From positions 390,092 to 454,091 of the forward strand of contig VZTI01005310.1 of the NCBI GenBank assembly GCA_013397865.1: 64,000 bases of DNA, in the 5' to 3' direction. Below, piece by piece: positions 37,001 through 49,000 of the stretch (its first letter is position 1; each line of letters starts with the position of its first letter). The notes under the pieces were generated by a model that was not told the DNA's origin, made no database searches, and worked only from the letters and a program-made list of their open reading frames with translations. The DNA comes from Struthidea cinerea. Its lineage: Eukaryota > Chordata > Aves > Passeriformes > Corcoracidae. Both the position numbers and the translations under genes were made by a program.

Positions 37001-40000
37001 CTCCTGAACACTGCTCACTTTTACTTCAAGTCCTGTGCTGAGCTTCTTGAAAATAAGTCAGGGCTCTGTAGTAATTTGCCTGTTGGATGGAATTCCCAGA
37101 GCAGCTGTGGCTGCCCCTGGGTCCCTGGAAGTGTCCAAGGCCAGGTTGGAGCAGCCTGGGACAGTGGGAGGTGTCCCTGCCCCTGGCAGGGGTGGCACTG
37201 GATGGGTTTTAAGTCCCTTCGAACCCAACCCATTCTGGGATTCTGTGATTCCATGGCTGGCCCAGGGCAGGGCAGTGTCGGGGTGGGATGGATGGGGTGC
37301 TGCTGGGTGGGAATGCTGACCCTCTGCTCCCTCTGCTCTGTACCCCAGTGTCCTCTTCAGCAAGTTCATCCAGAGCATTCCCGACAACCAGCTGGTCCGG
37401 CAGAAGCTGAACTGCCTGACCAAGATCGTGGAGAGCGACCTGTTCAAGCAGGCTGGTGAGTGGCATTTGGAAGGCTCTGGGTTCTGCCAGGGGTCACATC
37501 CCCTTAAAAACGAGTTCCCCTGGCAGTCATCCACCATTAAACCCATCCCTAGAAACATTCCTTGCCTTGGAAGGGTTTTTGCTGTTCAGGATTTATGCAA
37601 TGCCCAGTATGTGGGGTCCTGATCCAGGGTGGTGATTTAGAAAGAGGGAGAAGCTGAGTGTGTTGTTTGATGGAACAGACAGAATTCATAAATGAAAGGG
37701 TGGGGTTAGATGGGATATTGGGGTGGAATTCTTCCCTGGGAGGGTGGGGAGGGGCTGGGATGGAATTCCCAGAGCAGCTGTGGCTGCCCCTGGATCCCTG
37801 GAAGTGTCCAAGGCCAGGCTGGAGCAGCCTGGGACAACGGGAGGTGTCCCTGTCATGCCAGGGGTGGGATGAGATGATCTTTATGATCCCTCCCAACCCA
37901 TTCTGGGGTTCCGGGGTTCAAAGTACAGATTATTTATGACTCTCTCCAGTCTGTTTGTTGTAACTCCAGTGGCTTTAGGCGAGTTCTGGTGTCCCAGATG
38001 AAATTCCTGTGTGGTGCCCATGCCCAGGGCGTGCTGAGGCTCTGCTCTGACCCCGTGTCACTTTGCAGAGTGCAGAGATGCCCTCCTGCCCCTGCTCATC
38101 GATCAGCTGAGTGGGCAGCTGGATGACAACTCCAGCAAGCCCGACCACGAGGCCAGCTCCCAGCTCCTGAGCAGTGTCCTGGAAGTCCTGGACCGCAAAG
38201 ATGTGGTGAGCACGAGCTCTCAGGGCTGCCAGTTCAGCTCATTTCTTCTTTTGAGAAGTTACCGTAAAGAAACATCCTCAACTTATGCTTTAATGAGTCA
38301 GAATTGTGATATTTATAGAAATTGTGGTGCATTGCTGTGCAGTTCTTTGTAGTGGCTCTGTCTGAAATGGAGCCAGGAAAGGTTGAATTTGTTGTTGTCA
38401 CTACTAGAAGCATTCACGTCCCTTTCTAGGGACCAAAAGGTCATCCCAGCTGCTGTGGTGGCTTGTTCAGTAATTTGGAGCAAGTCAAAGAAGTATTGTA
38501 GAAGCATCAGGAAAGTATTTTATTATATGAAAAGGAGGAGGTTGCTCGTTCTCCCTTCATGAAATAGGGGCGATGATCACTGTTCAGCCAGAACAACACG
38601 GTTCCCCCTCTGGCCATGGGAGCTGTTCTGAGTGGCTGTGAGCAGAGAAAACAGATCAAAGCCCCAGGATGAGCTGATGAAGCTGGGACAGATCCATTAA
38701 GGGAATTCTCCACCAAGTGAATCCCTGAGTGTTTGAATCGATCGCTCGTGTGTTTAAATCTCCTTTTTCTGCTTCCTCTAATGACAATTAAGCGCTGCCA
38801 GGGCAGTCTTCCCACACAGGGAGCTCTCCCTGCAGGCTGTGCACGAGGAATGGTCTCCAATGTCCCTTGCTGGCTGTCCCCAGGGTGCCACTGCTCTGCA
38901 CATCCAGCTGATGATGGAGCGGCTGCTGCGCCGGATCAACCGCACGGTGATCGGGATGAACCGCCAGTCCCCGCACATCGTGAGAGCCTCCCCTGCCTGC
39001 CCTGCTCCCCCAGNNNNNNNNNNNNNNNNNNNNNNNNNNNNNNNNNNNNNNNNNNNNNNNNNNNNNNNNNNNNNNNNNNNNNNNNNNNNNNNNNNNNNNN
39101 NNNNNNNNNNNNNNNNNNNNNNNNNNNNNNNNNNNNNNNNNNNNNNNNNNNNNNNNNNNNNNNNNNNNNNNNNNNNNNNNNNNNNNNNNNNNNNNNNNNN
39201 NNNNNNNNNNNNNNNNNNNNNNNNNNNNNNNNNNNNNNNNNNNNNNNNNNNNNNNNNNNNNNNNNNNNNNNNNNNNNNNNNNNNNNNNNNNNNNNNNNNN
39301 NNNNNNNNNNNNNNNNNNNNNNNNNNNNNNNNNNNNNNNNNNNNNNNNNNNNNNNNNNNNNNNNNNNNNNNNNNNNNNNNNNNNNNNNNNNNNNNNNNNN
39401 NNNNNNNNNNNNNNNNNNNNNNNNNNNNNNNNNNNNNNNNNNNNNNNNNNNNNNNNNNNNNNNNNNNNNNNNNNNNNNNNNNNNNNNNNNNNNNNNNNNN
39501 NNNNNNNNNNNNNNNNNNNNNNNNNNNNNNNNNNNNNNNNNNNNNNNNNNNNNNNNNNNNNNNNNNNNNNNNNNNNNNNNNNNNNNNNNNNNNNNNNNNN
39601 NNNNNNNNNNNNNNNNNNNNNNNNNNNNNNNNNNNNNNNNNNNNNNNNNNNNNNNNNNNNNNNNNNNNNNNNNNNNNNNNNNNNNNGCCTGCCCTGCTCC
39701 CCCAGCACCTCTGACAGTGGGATTCCTTCCCCTGGAGCCTGCCCTGCTCCCCCAGCACCCTGTGACAGTGGGATTCCTTCCCCTGGAGCCTTCCCTGCCC
39801 AGCCTGCTCCTCCAGCACCTCTGACAGTGGGATTCCTTCCTCTGGGAGCTCTCAGTGGGCAGCAGTGGGTGATGAACTCGTCTCTCCCTCCCCTGCAGGG
39901 CTTCTGTGCCACCAGCCGTGGCTGCTGGTGGTTTTCTGAGGATTAGGCTTCAGGTTACCCTACTCCAGTTTGAGCTGAGGGGTGATTTCACATCCCTTTG

Positions 40001-43000
40001 GGCCCCTGTGCACAGAATTCGGTGTCACTGCAGTGCCTAACAGGATTTTTGCTGCATTTTGTCACCTCAGGACTCAGGATGAAATACTGACAGATGAGGC
40101 ACCCCCGAGGGGCGTTTCTGACCCTTGTGTGGCAGTTCAGGGGTGTAAGCAGCTGGGGTGTTCTGATTTGCCCTGTATTTCCTGTACAGAAGGATGGGAA
40201 AGGCAGGAGCTGGGGATTTATCTGGTTTTTGATAACTCTGGGGTCACTTCAGTGTGCCATCCATGAGAATTGCAGCTCCCATGTTAAATCTGAAAATCGG
40301 AGAGCTTGGAAAAGACCTTGAAGATCTGATGAAGTGGATCAATATATATAAAATAAAATTCTCTGTTTGAAGGACGTGTTTCTCTTGTGATCCCTGGGGA
40401 GAGAGAAAGCAACACCCAGATTTCATGCTTGAGTTTTAGGAATTCTTGCCTGGTTTAGAGGACCAAACAGTCTCAGGTTGATGTCAGGACATAGATAAAC
40501 AGGGCTGTGATCAGTGATACTTGATTAGGTCACACTGACATGCCACACTTGGCACTTACAGTGCTTTACCCAGGAAAATAACCCAGTATTTTGTGTTTTT
40601 CCCATTCCAGGGTATTTTCGTGGCCTGCATGACGGCCATCCTGAGGCAGATGGATGATTTCCATTACAGCCATTACATCAACACTTTCAAAACCAGGCAG
40701 GACATCATTGTAAGTCAGCCTGGCTGGGGAATTACCTCAGCCCACCCAGCATCACCACCCTCTGCTCTGCAGGGTCACTTCTGTGCTGAGGTCGGGGTGA
40801 TCAAACCATCAGCAGTGGCTCCTGTGCCACAGCTTCTGGGAATTTATTCCTGTCACCCTTGCCGGGCATCAGGGGGGTGTTGCTGGCTCAGCAGAGCCCA
40901 AGAACAGCGTTTGTGGCATTGAGGAAAAACATTTTTAATGAGTTAAAAAAATGTTTGATTTGAGTCAGGAACCAGAAGAGGGAATGAAGCATTTCCCCCT
41001 CTCTGGCTCTCACTCTGTGCCCCTCTTCTCTTTATCCAAGTCTTTCCCCTCCTCTGGAGTTTCATTAAATGCTTGAATCTTGCTTTAGTGGCAGCACAGC
41101 TGAAAGTTCCCAAAATGTTAAAAATTCACGTCCCCAAAACTTTGGGTATGAAACCAGGTGAAACATTACATTTCTGAGGGTTTTTTCTGCTTAAAATCAG
41201 CAGATTTCCCCCCAAACTCCCCAAAATGGCCCAAACCAGTATTTTAGCAAGTCCCTGGTGCACAGCACAAGAACCTTTGGAGCTTTTTGTCCCTTTATTC
41301 CTTGTTTTGCAATTGGGAAGTGGCTGCTTATTGAAATACCAGCTGGGAAGGGCCTGGAGTTGTGTTCTTCCTGTACCCAATCCCAAATGGGTTTGGGATC
41401 CAGTTTGGGGGGCCAAGTTGATCTCTTTTCTCCCTGTGCAGTTGGAATTACAGAATTTCACAGAAATCTCTTGCAAAATCAGCTGTCGAGCCAGCGTGGA
41501 GCAACACAGCCATCTACAGGTCACACTTCGTGCGGCTTCAGAGCTGGTTTTATCTTGCCCACATTATTTGTTGTGAAGGAAGGAAAGAAGGAAAAAAAGC
41601 CCAAATCAGGCAGATTGAGGAATTCTGGAAGTGTTCATTCTGTGAGAAGATTTTCAGGAGGGTTATGGAAAATAACAATTTCTAGTCCAATTTTTATTCA
41701 CCCTTCAATCTACAGGAGCAAAGCCACCTCTGTAGTGGTGTGGTAGTTGTGAACACCAACAGAAAATTCTGTTTTACTGCAAGAACTGCTCTTATTTTTC
41801 TTGTTCATTATGTGTTTTTTTTGTGCTGGTATTTTCAGCCCTGGCTTGGCATCATTCCCCGGTTGGTTTCGCACTTTTAGGAGTTGATTCATATCCTCAA
41901 GGTGCCCGTGTCAAGTCCAACCCTCTCCATCAGGCTCTGATTCAATAATGGCAAAAGGGTTTTTACTGAGGCAGCCCCAAGTGCTCCATTTCTCCATCAA
42001 TATCTTGCCAATTCTTCAGCCCAGTCTGTTCAGCTCAACAGATTTTTTTGCTGGTGATCATTTCAAGGGGATGGTTCCTCCTGTGACCTTCGTGTCCCTC
42101 TCGTTTTTGAATCTTAATGTGCTGCTGCAGAGAATAGAATTGATTTAAGAGCTCAGAGGTGGCTTTTGTGTCTGCAGAGACCACAAGGAGGAGATCAATA
42201 TTCCTGATATTCCTTTCTTTTGCTCATCTCTGTTCTTTTTCCTTTTTTTTTTTCTCAGTCTGCAATTCAACCTTGCTTTTTCCAAGTTTGAAGTCTTGTC
42301 TGGAGGGTNATTCCTTTCTTTTGCTCATCTCTGTTCTTTTTCCTTTTTTTTTTTTCTCAGTCTGCAATTCAACCTTGCTTTTTCCAAGTTTGAAGTCTTG
42401 TCTGGAGGGTGTTTGTACAAAAAGTGTCTTTTTTTGCAATAATGTAGAGTAATTCTAGATCACATCTCTGGTGTTATATTCGCTGCCTCTCCTTAACTGT
42501 CCTTAAACTGGACCAGGAAAGGTTTAACTAATTAGTGAGTGAAAACACTTTGCAATTTCAGGCTTTCTGGATCACTCTGCTGCACTGTCACCATGCAGAG
42601 ATTTGGGAACAAACCCCACAATATTGGTTTTGCTCTCTAATCCAGCTCGTGCACAGCACTCCCTCCAGCACAGCTTAATGCAAAACAGCAAAGACAGATT
42701 TAATTAAACAGATCCACATTCTGTGCAATTATTTCTCCTTGTGCAGCTGGATGGATGAGATGTCAGGAATAATTTCATTATTGGGCCGTGCCCACACAGT
42801 GAGAGACCCCTCTGAGGAGGGGCAGGGCATTGATTGCCAATCAGCGTGGTCGTTAATCAATGCAGACACAAACATTTGCATTTCCTGAGGTCACAGCATC
42901 ATCTCCCTGTAATTCCATGGACAAAAAACCACCACGTGCGACCTGATGGGTTTTGTTTTTCCGACAGGACTTCCTGATGGAAACGTTCATTATGTTCAAG

Positions 43001-46000
43001 GATCTGATTGGGAAGAACGTGTATGCAGCTGACTGGATGGTCATGAACATGATGCAGAGCAGGTACAGGGTTAAGCCTGCGTTAAGCCTGGCTTTAGAAC
43101 CTCCCTAGGCCTGAAAGGAGGGCCACTCACACGAGGAGGTTTATTTTCTTCAACCACTTCAGGCTGATTTAAATCAGATTTCAGCCAGTTTTAGTTCCTG
43201 CGCATTTCCACTGTGGAACTGGAGATCTTTCTCCTGCCCAGAGGAACGTAATCCAACCATGGAGGCTTTTGTACAACTTAAACCAGAGAAGCCTTTTTGG
43301 TCTCAGTTCTGGGGGAATCCCTTGGAAAACCTAAAGCTAGAACTGGACAATGCTTAACCACTCCTGCAGAGAGGAAATTTTCCCTGAAATCCAACCTGAG
43401 CCTCCCCGATGCAACTTGAGGCCGTTAAACCAGAGGATAACTTTGAATGTTCCCTGATTTAGAGGAATTCCTGCCTTTTCTGGGAGCATCTCCTGCTGTC
43501 TCCTGACCTTGCACATAGGAACCATAAACCCAGAGCTGCAGTGTGATTTATTTCGTTTCAAGAATCACCTTTGTCTGATGTTTTTATCTCTTTAGGGTTT
43601 TCCTCCGGGCAGTGAACCAATTCACCTCCGTCCTCAACCGCTTCTTCCTGGACCAAGCAAGTTTTGAACTCCAGGTGATTGTTCTGTTTTTTCTGGATTT
43701 TCCCTGATTTAGGGATCTCAGACCCGAAATGCAGGGAGAACAGCTAAATCCCATGGTCAGCAGGCTGCAGCTCGCTGTGGTTCCCTTCCCCACGGAGGGA
43801 GCTGGGCAGCTTCTTTTGTGCCTGTTCTTGCTTTTTCTTTTTCTCCTCCCATTTTAATCCCCTTTTTCTTCCCCAGCTCTGGAACAACTATTTCCACTTG
43901 GCAGTGGCCTTCCTCACTCACGAGTCTCTCCAGCTGGAGACCTTCTCCCAGGCCAAACGCAGCAAAATCATCAAGAAGTGAGTTCACATTTCAGACCTGC
44001 CAGGCCCTTTCTGCTGTCAGGAAGCTCCTTTTGGGCTGTTCCAGACACCCCCACGCAGCCCCAGGATGGGAGGAGGGGCCATGGAAATGCTGATGAAGGC
44101 AGGGTGATTAGGGGGTGACCAGGGTAAGATGTCAGGGCTTTAAATTGTGCCTGTTTTAAGTCTGGTCAGGCAGATCTTGAACTGTTTTAGCTCCTTGCCA
44201 GGATTCAGTGCACTGGAAGGTCTGTAATGGAAAGGTCGTGATTCCCAAAATTCCCCTGTGCAATTCCTCAGCCTTTATGGAAGGCAGGTAAGAGGAATCC
44301 TAAAAGCCTCCAACTTTTCAGTCCCCCACCTTTTATTTTCCTAAAAGCAAGAGCACCTCAGAGCCGTTCACAGCCCCAAACCAGCAATTTGTAGTCGCTG
44401 AGCAGCTTTTACCTCTTCATTTCCTTGGAATCCGGTGCCTGGATATCTCTGAGCATCTAGACACGGAATTTTGTTGGGATTTGTCCCCTTTTTTCTGCAG
44501 AAGTGGCTCGAAGAAGCCTGACAGTGAAATCTTTCTGCATTGCCTTGATGCCAGCAGTTAAAGCTTTAGGGGAAAACACCCAAATCCAAGCAGGCTGGGG
44601 TGGAATTGCAGGAAGCAGCAGGGCTGCAGCTCTCAGGAGATCTGAACTCCCAGGAAATTCTGCTCTCAGGACTCTGCAGTCTCCTGTCAGAGTGAGCCAT
44701 GGCCATTTGTGGCTTTGCCATTCACTTCTCCAACATTCCAGGGATCATTTCAATGCTTGGCCTTTGTCATCTCTTCCTTTTACTGCTTTTTCTAGGTACG
44801 GGGACATGAGGAAAGAAATTGGCTTCAAAATCAGGGATATGTGGTATAACCTGGGTGAGTTCCAGCTAAGGAATTATCTTTATTCCAGCTCTCAAGCTGG
44901 CTTTCAAATCCTTTATTTCTTTACAAAAGCTGCACGTGTTTAATGTGGGGAAATGCACTTAAAGTTCAGCTGTTTCAGCACAAAAAAACCTCTTTTTTCT
45001 GTGAATAACTTGGAAAAGCTGATTTTTTCCTCACATCAGCTACTGAGATAATTTCTTAGATTCCTTCTAAAGGATGTTGTGCCATGTGAAGGATGAGTGG
45101 GATTTTTCAGAGAGCCTTTTCTGTGATTCACAGTTCAGCCCAGTTATTTCCTTGGATTCTTCCTGAATTTTGGAGCTGTAACCTGTAAATTCTGCCTTGA
45201 GCAGTAACCACATAAATCCACATTCTGAGCAGTTTGTTGTGTGAATAATGTGCTTAAACACTGGAAATCCAAATTGTGCCACTGGATAGATCTGGCTTTA
45301 AATTTCTTGCAGGTCCCCACAAAATAAAATTCATCCCAGCAATGGTGGGGCCAATCCTGGAGGTGACCCTGGTCCCAGAGCCTGAGCTGAGGAAAGCAAC
45401 AATTCCCATCTTTTTTGACATGATGCAGTGCGAGTTCAACTTCAGTGGCAACAGGAACTTCCACAAGGTAAGGGAATGCCTTATATAACCAATATATTTA
45501 TTATAATACAATATATAGAGATATTAAATACAATATAATGTGAAATATATCTATACAATATATAAAAATACACAATATTTTATGTAGACGATGATATACA
45601 CTGTATTATATGTAATCTTACATTCTATATGCATATAAAAATTATATAAAAATATATATATATACAAATACGTGCTACATCTGTTTACAATATATACACA
45701 ATAGTGGTATCTTCACTACAAATGTTCCACATTGTCCACTGGACAAAAGAAGAGAATATTTAAACAAAACAAAACAAAACACACCCCCAAAATTGTGCCA
45801 AACCCCTTGGGAAGTCACTGTGGTTTGTAGGGGTCGGGACTTTTCAGTTCTGTCCCTAACTCGGCCTTTCCATGACTTTGATAATCCCTGAATTCCCCTT
45901 TTTTCACCCTTCCCTCCATTTGCAGAGGTGGGAATGCCCACCTCGAAATTGGGAAACAATTTGAAGACCCTCAGAGGGTCTAAAAAGTAATTTTAGCTAT

Positions 46001-49000
46001 TTATTTACCTTTATAATAACAACATAAATCCCCCCAGGATGGAGTTTTGGCTGTGAGTTACTCCACAGAAAACTGCTGGGCAGTCAAATATTAGGATTAT
46101 GTGGTTGCTTAATTACACCTGATGCCTTGAGAGGCCACCTAAAAACAGAGACTGGGCAGGAGTGAGGGAATAAAGGTGGGGATTTATCTGAAAGCCTTCA
46201 AAGGCACCCCTGGGGAGCCAGAGGCCGCTGCCAGGATGGACCCCGAGAGGGACGGCAGGGCACGAGTTCCTCACACTTTTATAGGTTTGGTTCGTTTGCA
46301 TGTCAGGGTTAATTCTCCAATTAAAGCTTCAGTTAATGATGTCATTTCCCCTCAGCTACCCCCGCTTAGAGGCTCTTTGGTTTACACATTTTGGGCCGAG
46401 GACGGTCTGGGTGTCCTTGGAGCACAGGCCCGGAGAGGCTTTGTTGTGTCTGCCTGGCACGGAGAGCAGGAGGGAACAGGCTGCAGGAAACTCCAGAGTT
46501 CCACAGCCGGCAGTGCAGGGTTTGGAAAATATAAAAGTTAAACCCTAAGGCATCACACCAGAGCGTGGCTCTGTGGGGTGGGAGAGGGAGGACTCGCATT
46601 TCCTTGCTCCAATCTTCTCATTTTTGGATTTTTACCCTTTTTATTCTGCCCCAGCCCTGAGAGCAGCCTGACCTTGGCCTGTAACCAGCGTGTGCTGCTG
46701 GGGAGGGTCAGGAGCAGCCCGGGGGCTCTGGTGCCAGCCCCGCTCCTGAGGGCTGTTCTCTGCTTGACTGGGGGGGTTTTTGCCTTTCCAGTTTGAAAAC
46801 GAGCTGATCACCAAGCTGGACCAGGAGGTGGAGGGGGGCCGAGGGGATGAGCAGTACAAGATCCTGCTGGAGAAACTGTGAGTTTTATAAAGCACCTGGA
46901 GGCTCTTTTATCTTTTTCTTTACACTTTATTGGGCTGCTTTTCTAATGCAAAGAGGCCCTAATTCATTAATTACTCCAGTGAGCAGGGAGCTGGTGCAGC
47001 TGCAGTGATCTCAGTGCTGTGCAGGTGTTCTGGGGCCGATTGCCCAAAAATGAGGGGTTTATTCTGCACTTTTAACTGCCCTAAACTGGAGATGGAATTC
47101 AGAGCCAGCTGCCAAACTGGGGAGGGGGCTGTGGGTGGAAGAGCAGGCTCGAAGTTAAAGCCAAATCGGAGCTTTTAGCACAAAAACCTCTATCTTTTTG
47201 ATCAACAAGTGCTGTCCTGCCCTGCCTGAGTTGCGTGTCTCAGGTGTATGTCCAGCACTGAGTGTCCATCCAGGGAAGCGTTGGTGTTTTTGGGTAATTC
47301 ACACTGAAATCCCATTTACCACCACCCAGAGCCACGGCTGAGCCTTCCCCTCTGTCCCTTGGGTGTCCCTGCAGGCTCCTGGAGCACTGCAGGAAGCACA
47401 AGTACCTGGCAGCCTCGGGAGAGGTGTTTGCCCTGCTGGTCAGCAGCCTCCTGGAGAACCTGCTGGACTACAGGACCATCATGCACGACGAGAGCAAGGA
47501 GAACCGCATGAGCTGCACTGTCAACGTGCTGGTAGGGCCTTGGGACACCTCCCCTGGCCTCGGGACACCTCCCCTGGGCTTTTCTAGGTCCCCTTGGAAT
47601 TATTTTTCATCTGGGGGAGGATTTTAATGAGTTCCTCATGCCATTTTTGGTTAATGATGTGCCCAAATCAGGCTCTGGAGCCGTAAACACAGAAAGTGGA
47701 CAGTCCAAAATCAAGTCGTTGGCTGATCCTGCTAATCTGGAACCCTGGAACACAGGCAGGAAAGGTGCCTGGCTGGGGGTTGGGATCCCTGTTCCCCTGC
47801 AAAGAGCCTGGTTGACTTTAGACAAGCCATTTCCCTGATTTGGCCCTTTTTTGGAGGTGCTGGTGCCCCCCTGGTATTAAGGGATGGTCTCAGGGGTGGA
47901 TCCACCTGAGCAGCCCAAATATCCCTGAAATGCCTAAAACTGCTGCTCAGGGTAATTGTCGGGAGAAGATTCTGCAGATCTGTGGTGCTTTACACTGCCA
48001 GTGTTTGACTTCTTCTGTTGTTGGCAGAATTTTTACAAGGAGAAGAAGCGAGAGGACATTTACATCAGGTAGGCTGTGTCCCTCCGTGAGCCTGGAAAAA
48101 GCCTTTATTCCCGGCTGCTGCCTGGGATACAGGAGCCCTTCACATCAAGGAATTGCTTCTCCTTTGCTCAGGTACCTGTACAAACTCAGGGACCTGCACA
48201 CAGACTGTGAGAACTTCACAGAGGCCGCCTACACCCTGCTGCTGCACGCAGAGCTGCTCCAGGTGTGCCGGGGCTTGGGAGTTAAATGAAGCACAAACAG
48301 CTCACAATAACCAAATCACGTTTTCTCCTGTTTTTAATGTGACTTTGAATCGTGTAGGTACCAGTGGTCATTAAAGGCCTTCACAATGTTGCAGTTTCCA
48401 CAGCAAAATAATTATAACTATGATGTGTATAATAATATAATGATATATATGAAATGCTATAATTATATATAATGATATTATGATATATAAATAATGATGA
48501 AGATATACGATATAATATTGTATTATAATTATAAAACGAATGGTATATTATAAATATATAAAATATGTGATATAAGTAAATAATAATGATAAAAGCAAAA
48601 TAATTATTAGCATCAATCCGTTACATCCTCCTGGTGCTGCAGTGAGCTGGGAGGAAATGTCTCAGGTTTATATCCCTGCAGAACTTCCCTTGCATTGATG
48701 AGGGATTTGTTTTGAATCACCCACTGTAAGGATTTATCTGGAAACGTTCCAGCTGTTTCACCTTTGCTTTTTTCCCCCATCCCAGTGGTCGGAGGAGCCC
48801 TGTGTCCCTCACCTGCTGCAGAGGGACACCTTCTACGTGTACTCCCAGCAGGAGCTCAAGGAGAAGCTCTACCAGGAGATCATCTCCTTCTTTGACAGGG
48901 GCAAAGTGAGTGTCTCACCCTGCTCCTACAGCAGATCTGCCTGGGGAAGTTCCCTTTGGTTTGTGTTTAGTATTTCCGTCCTGGTGAGCTCCTGGCTCAG

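Larger units (their letters stand above)
36094..37348. other. DOCK5: DOCK5 intron 24
   Basis: A 1.25 kb intron holding two sense-strand CR1 fragments (36285-36427 and 37084-37255). The sequence between them is unique with nothing recognised. Confidence 0.8.
38980..40610. other. DOCK5: DOCK5 intron 27 with gap and minisatellite
   Basis: The 5' end of the intron is repeat sequence, then a 673-base N gap (39014-39686), then at least three repeat copies to 39847. The remainder to the exon 28 acceptor is unique; a weak antisense CR1-like stretch may lie near 40290-40345. No coding exon is missing here, because exons 27 and 28 join in phase 0 and give a family-length product. Confidence 0.8.
45468..46791. 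other. DOCK5: DOCK5 intron 33
   Basis: A 1.3 kb intron made of an AT-rich simple repeat (45484-45705), a solo LTR (46120-46555) and short unique parts. Confidence 0.8.

Noticed and set aside
38733..39912. Very long open frames on both strands
   Set aside because: They cross the 673-base N gap, which cannot contain a stop, so their length is an artefact. Only 38884-38979 is coding.
39897..39945. A possible exon after CTCCCCTGCAG reading GFCATSRG
   Set aside because: It stops after 15 codons and does not fit the family. The true exon 28 at 40611 joins exon 27 in phase with the expected sequence.
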